DNA from: Rhodopirellula sp.
GTDB lineage: Bacteria > Planctomycetota > Planctomycetia > Pirellulales > Pirellulaceae
Length of the DNA: 6,562 bases
Reading direction: 5' to 3'
NCBI GenBank assembly: GCA_002712845.1
Contig: PAUV01000098.1
Span: forward strand, 14,847-21,408
Shown here: one piece after another, positions 5,507 to 6,562 of the stretch
Numbering within the stretch: position 1 is the first letter of the stretch
Layout of the letters: every line of letters begins with the position of its first letter
Made by a program: the position numbers and the translations under genes
The notes under the pieces: generated by a model
Seen by the model: only the letters and a program-made list of their open reading frames with translations
Told to the model about the DNA's origin: nothing
The model's database searches: none

Positions 5507-6235
5507 GTGAACGAAGCCGAAACCTCAGACGATCCCCAAGACACTCCGGATGCCGGCGAACCGGCAGCAGCGGAAACCCCGAGCACTGACGATGCGTCCA
5601 CGGAGACCGTGACGGAAGCGGCAGCAGCTCCGGCACCGCCACCTCCGGCGCCTGTCGATGAAAACAAGCCAGCCAGCGAGCCACAAGAGGGCGGCAGCAT
5701 GGAATGGTACATCCTCAAGGTCGCGTTCAACCGAGAGGACTCCATCGCTGACGCGCTGCGAAAGCGTGTAAAGATGGAAGGCATGGCAGAGTTCTTTGGT
5801 GAAGTCGTGGTGCCCACCGAAGACGTCGCGACCTTCACTCGAGCTGGACAAAGACGCGTTTCGAAACGAAAGTTGCTGCCCGGTTACATCATGGTCAACA
5901 TGTTGATCAACGATGACACCTGGTTCCTCGTTCGAGAAACCAATGGCATCAGTGACTTCACAGGAGCCGCTGGCAAGCCCATGCCGATGGAACCATCGGA
6001 CATCGAGCGGTTCATTACCCGACCAAGCGAAACTGAAGAGGAAGAAGCCCCCATCAAGATCGGGATTCCTTTCAAAGTCGGCGATCGTGTTCGCGTCAAA
6101 GAAGGGAACTTCGAAAACCAGGAAGGCGATGTCGATGCTGTCGACGAAGCCAATGGCCGGATCACGGTCATTATCAATATTTTCGGCCGCAGTGTGCCCA
6201 TGGAACTGGATCACTGGCAGGTTGAGCCGCTCTAA
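5507..6235 (+). CDS. nusG: Transcription termination/antitermination factor NusG with N-terminal extension
   Basis: NusG binds RNA polymerase, helps elongation and links it to Rho or to ribosomal S10. From the GTG at 5507 the product has 242 residues against about 180 for most NusG. Residues 1-64 are a low-complexity extension rich in Ala, Pro, Glu and Asp, including APAPPPPAPV at 41-50. The NGN domain starts at MEWYILKV (65-72) and includes KLLPGYIMVNM (122-132) and ETNGISDFTGAAGKPMPM (144-161). An acidic linker with ETEEEE (175-180) leads to the KOW domain, from about 184, with FKVGDRVRVKEG (189-200) and IFGRSVPMELDHWQVE (225-240). The start is uncertain: GTG 5507 has no clear Shine-Dalgarno sequence, whereas the internal ATG at 5699 has AAGAGG eight bases upstream and would give a standard 178-residue NusG. 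The strongly biased, stop-free extension supports the longer form. NusG is certain; the start is not. Confidence 0.93.
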   Translation: MNEAETSDDPQDTPDAGEPAAAETPSTDDASTETVTEAAAAPAPPPPAPVDENKPASEPQEGGSMEWYILKVAFNREDSIADALRKRVKMEGMAEFFGEVVVPTEDVATFTRAGQRRVSKRKLLPGYIMVNMLINDDTWFLVRETNGISDFTGAAGKPMPMEPSDIERFITRPSETEEEEAPIKIGIPFKVGDRVRVKEGNFENQEGDVDAVDEANGRITVIINIFGRSVPMELDHWQVEPL

Positions 6236-6250
6236 GGCTGGAAGCGGAAC

Positions 6251-6291
6251 GCAGCAAGGTGCGGCATCGATAGCCGCGTCAGCCTCGCTGC
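6251..6291 (+). other. Interrupted hairpin between nusG and rplK
   Basis: GCAGC (6251-6255) pairs with GCTGC (6287-6291), AGG (6257-6259) with CCT (6283-6285) and GCGGC (6261-6265) with GCCGC (6273-6277), giving a long stem with internal loops. There is no T run, so it is not a terminator. Position fits a leader for L1 autoregulation of the rplK operon, but I cannot recognise the L1-binding motif. Confidence 0.4.
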
Positions 6292-6305
6292 ACATTGCGA
6301 CAAGT

Positions 6306-6329
6306 AACTACTGAAACAACTACTGAAAC
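6306..6329 (+). repeat. 12-bp perfect tandem duplication before rplK
   Basis: AACTACTGAAAC occurs at 6306-6317 and again at 6318-6329 without any difference, 21 bases before the rplK ATG. Confidence 0.9.
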
Positions 6330-6350
6330 ACAGACAACCGATTTCGAGAC

Positions 6351-6562
6351 ATGGCAAAGCAAGTAACAGGTCAGGCAAAATTCCAGGTCCCCGGCGGACA
6401 AGCCACTCCCGCTCCTCCAGTCGGTACCTCCCTTGGTAAGTACGGCGTCAACCTTGGGCAATTCGTCCAAGCCTTCAACGACCGCACCAAGGAATACGCT
6501 GGCACACCCATCCCTGTCATCGTTACTGTCTACAACGACCGTAGCTTCGACTTTATCACCAA
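6351..6562 (+). CDS. rplK: 50S ribosomal protein L11 (3' partial)
   Basis: L11 forms the stalk base of the large subunit with 23S rRNA helices 43/44, in the GTPase-associated centre used by EF-Tu, EF-G, IF2 and RelA. The window holds the first 70 codons, roughly half of the usual 142 or so. Visible are the start MAKQVTGQAKFQVPGG, the proline-rich loop PAPPVG (20-25) where thiostrepton-resistance changes map in other bacteria, and IPVIVTVYNDRSFDFIT (54-70), a typical N-terminal-domain ending. After PPVG the usual PALGQHGVNI-type segment reads TSLGKYGVNL, so a conserved proline is T26. The ATG at 6351 matches the family start; no strong Shine-Dalgarno sequence precedes it. It follows nusG by 115 bases, the standard order; rplA would be expected next, outside the window. 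Confidence 0.95.
   Translation, partial: MAKQVTGQAKFQVPGGQATPAPPVGTSLGKYGVNLGQFVQAFNDRTKEYAGTPIPVIVTVYNDRSFDFIT

Noticed and set aside
5525..6295. 256-codon open frame on the minus strand across nusG
   Set aside because: It is the antisense shadow of nusG; the sense strand encodes recognisable NGN and KOW domains and the antisense product matches nothing I know.

Overview
The window looks like a planctomycete chromosome, most likely Rhodopirellula or another Pirellulales member. The evidence is a divergent but complete EF-Tu, an L11 start of the same style, a eukaryote-like short (GSII-type) glutamine synthetase, and a Ser/Thr kinase with a degenerate glycine loop and DWG in place of DFG. 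This assignment rests on protein recognition by eye and was not checked by a search. All genes lie on the + strand.

Layout. Positions 1-795 are the 3' part of a glutamine synthetase gene (5' end outside the window), closed by a near-perfect intrinsic terminator. A stand-alone Hanks-type kinase follows (939-1907); a perfect TATAAT ends only six bases before its ATG, suggesting a leaderless mRNA. Positions 1908-2472 hold no gene but are full of short tandem duplications and two long G runs. They end in a probable stable-RNA leader (promoter-like site, boxA-like element, and a hairpin abutting the first tRNA).

From 2473 the window is the classic translation/export block: tRNA-Thr(TGT), tRNA-Tyr(GTA), tRNA-Gly(TCC), tRNA-Thr(GGT), tuf, tRNA-Trp(CCA), secE, nusG, and the start of rplK (cut by the window end). 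The four-tRNA-plus-tuf order and anticodons match E. coli thrU-tyrU-glyT-thrT-tufB, followed by secE-nusG-rplK. The block supplies aminoacyl-tRNA delivery (tRNAs, EF-Tu), the SecYEG translocon (SecE), transcription elongation/antitermination (NusG) and the ribosomal GTPase-associated centre (L11). Two hairpin-plus-T-run elements between the tRNAs and tuf suggest the block is not simply one transcript.

No new defence, mobile or biosynthetic system was found. The most interesting points are: (1) EF-Tu lacks the near-universal RGITI switch I signature; (2) two of the five tRNAs carry a C50xU64 mismatch in the T stem, a position EF-Tu reads; (3) L11 is altered in its proline-rich N-terminal loop; (4) NusG has a 64-residue acidic Ala/Pro-rich extension and a second plausible start; (5) there are structured leaders and clustered short tandem duplications between genes.
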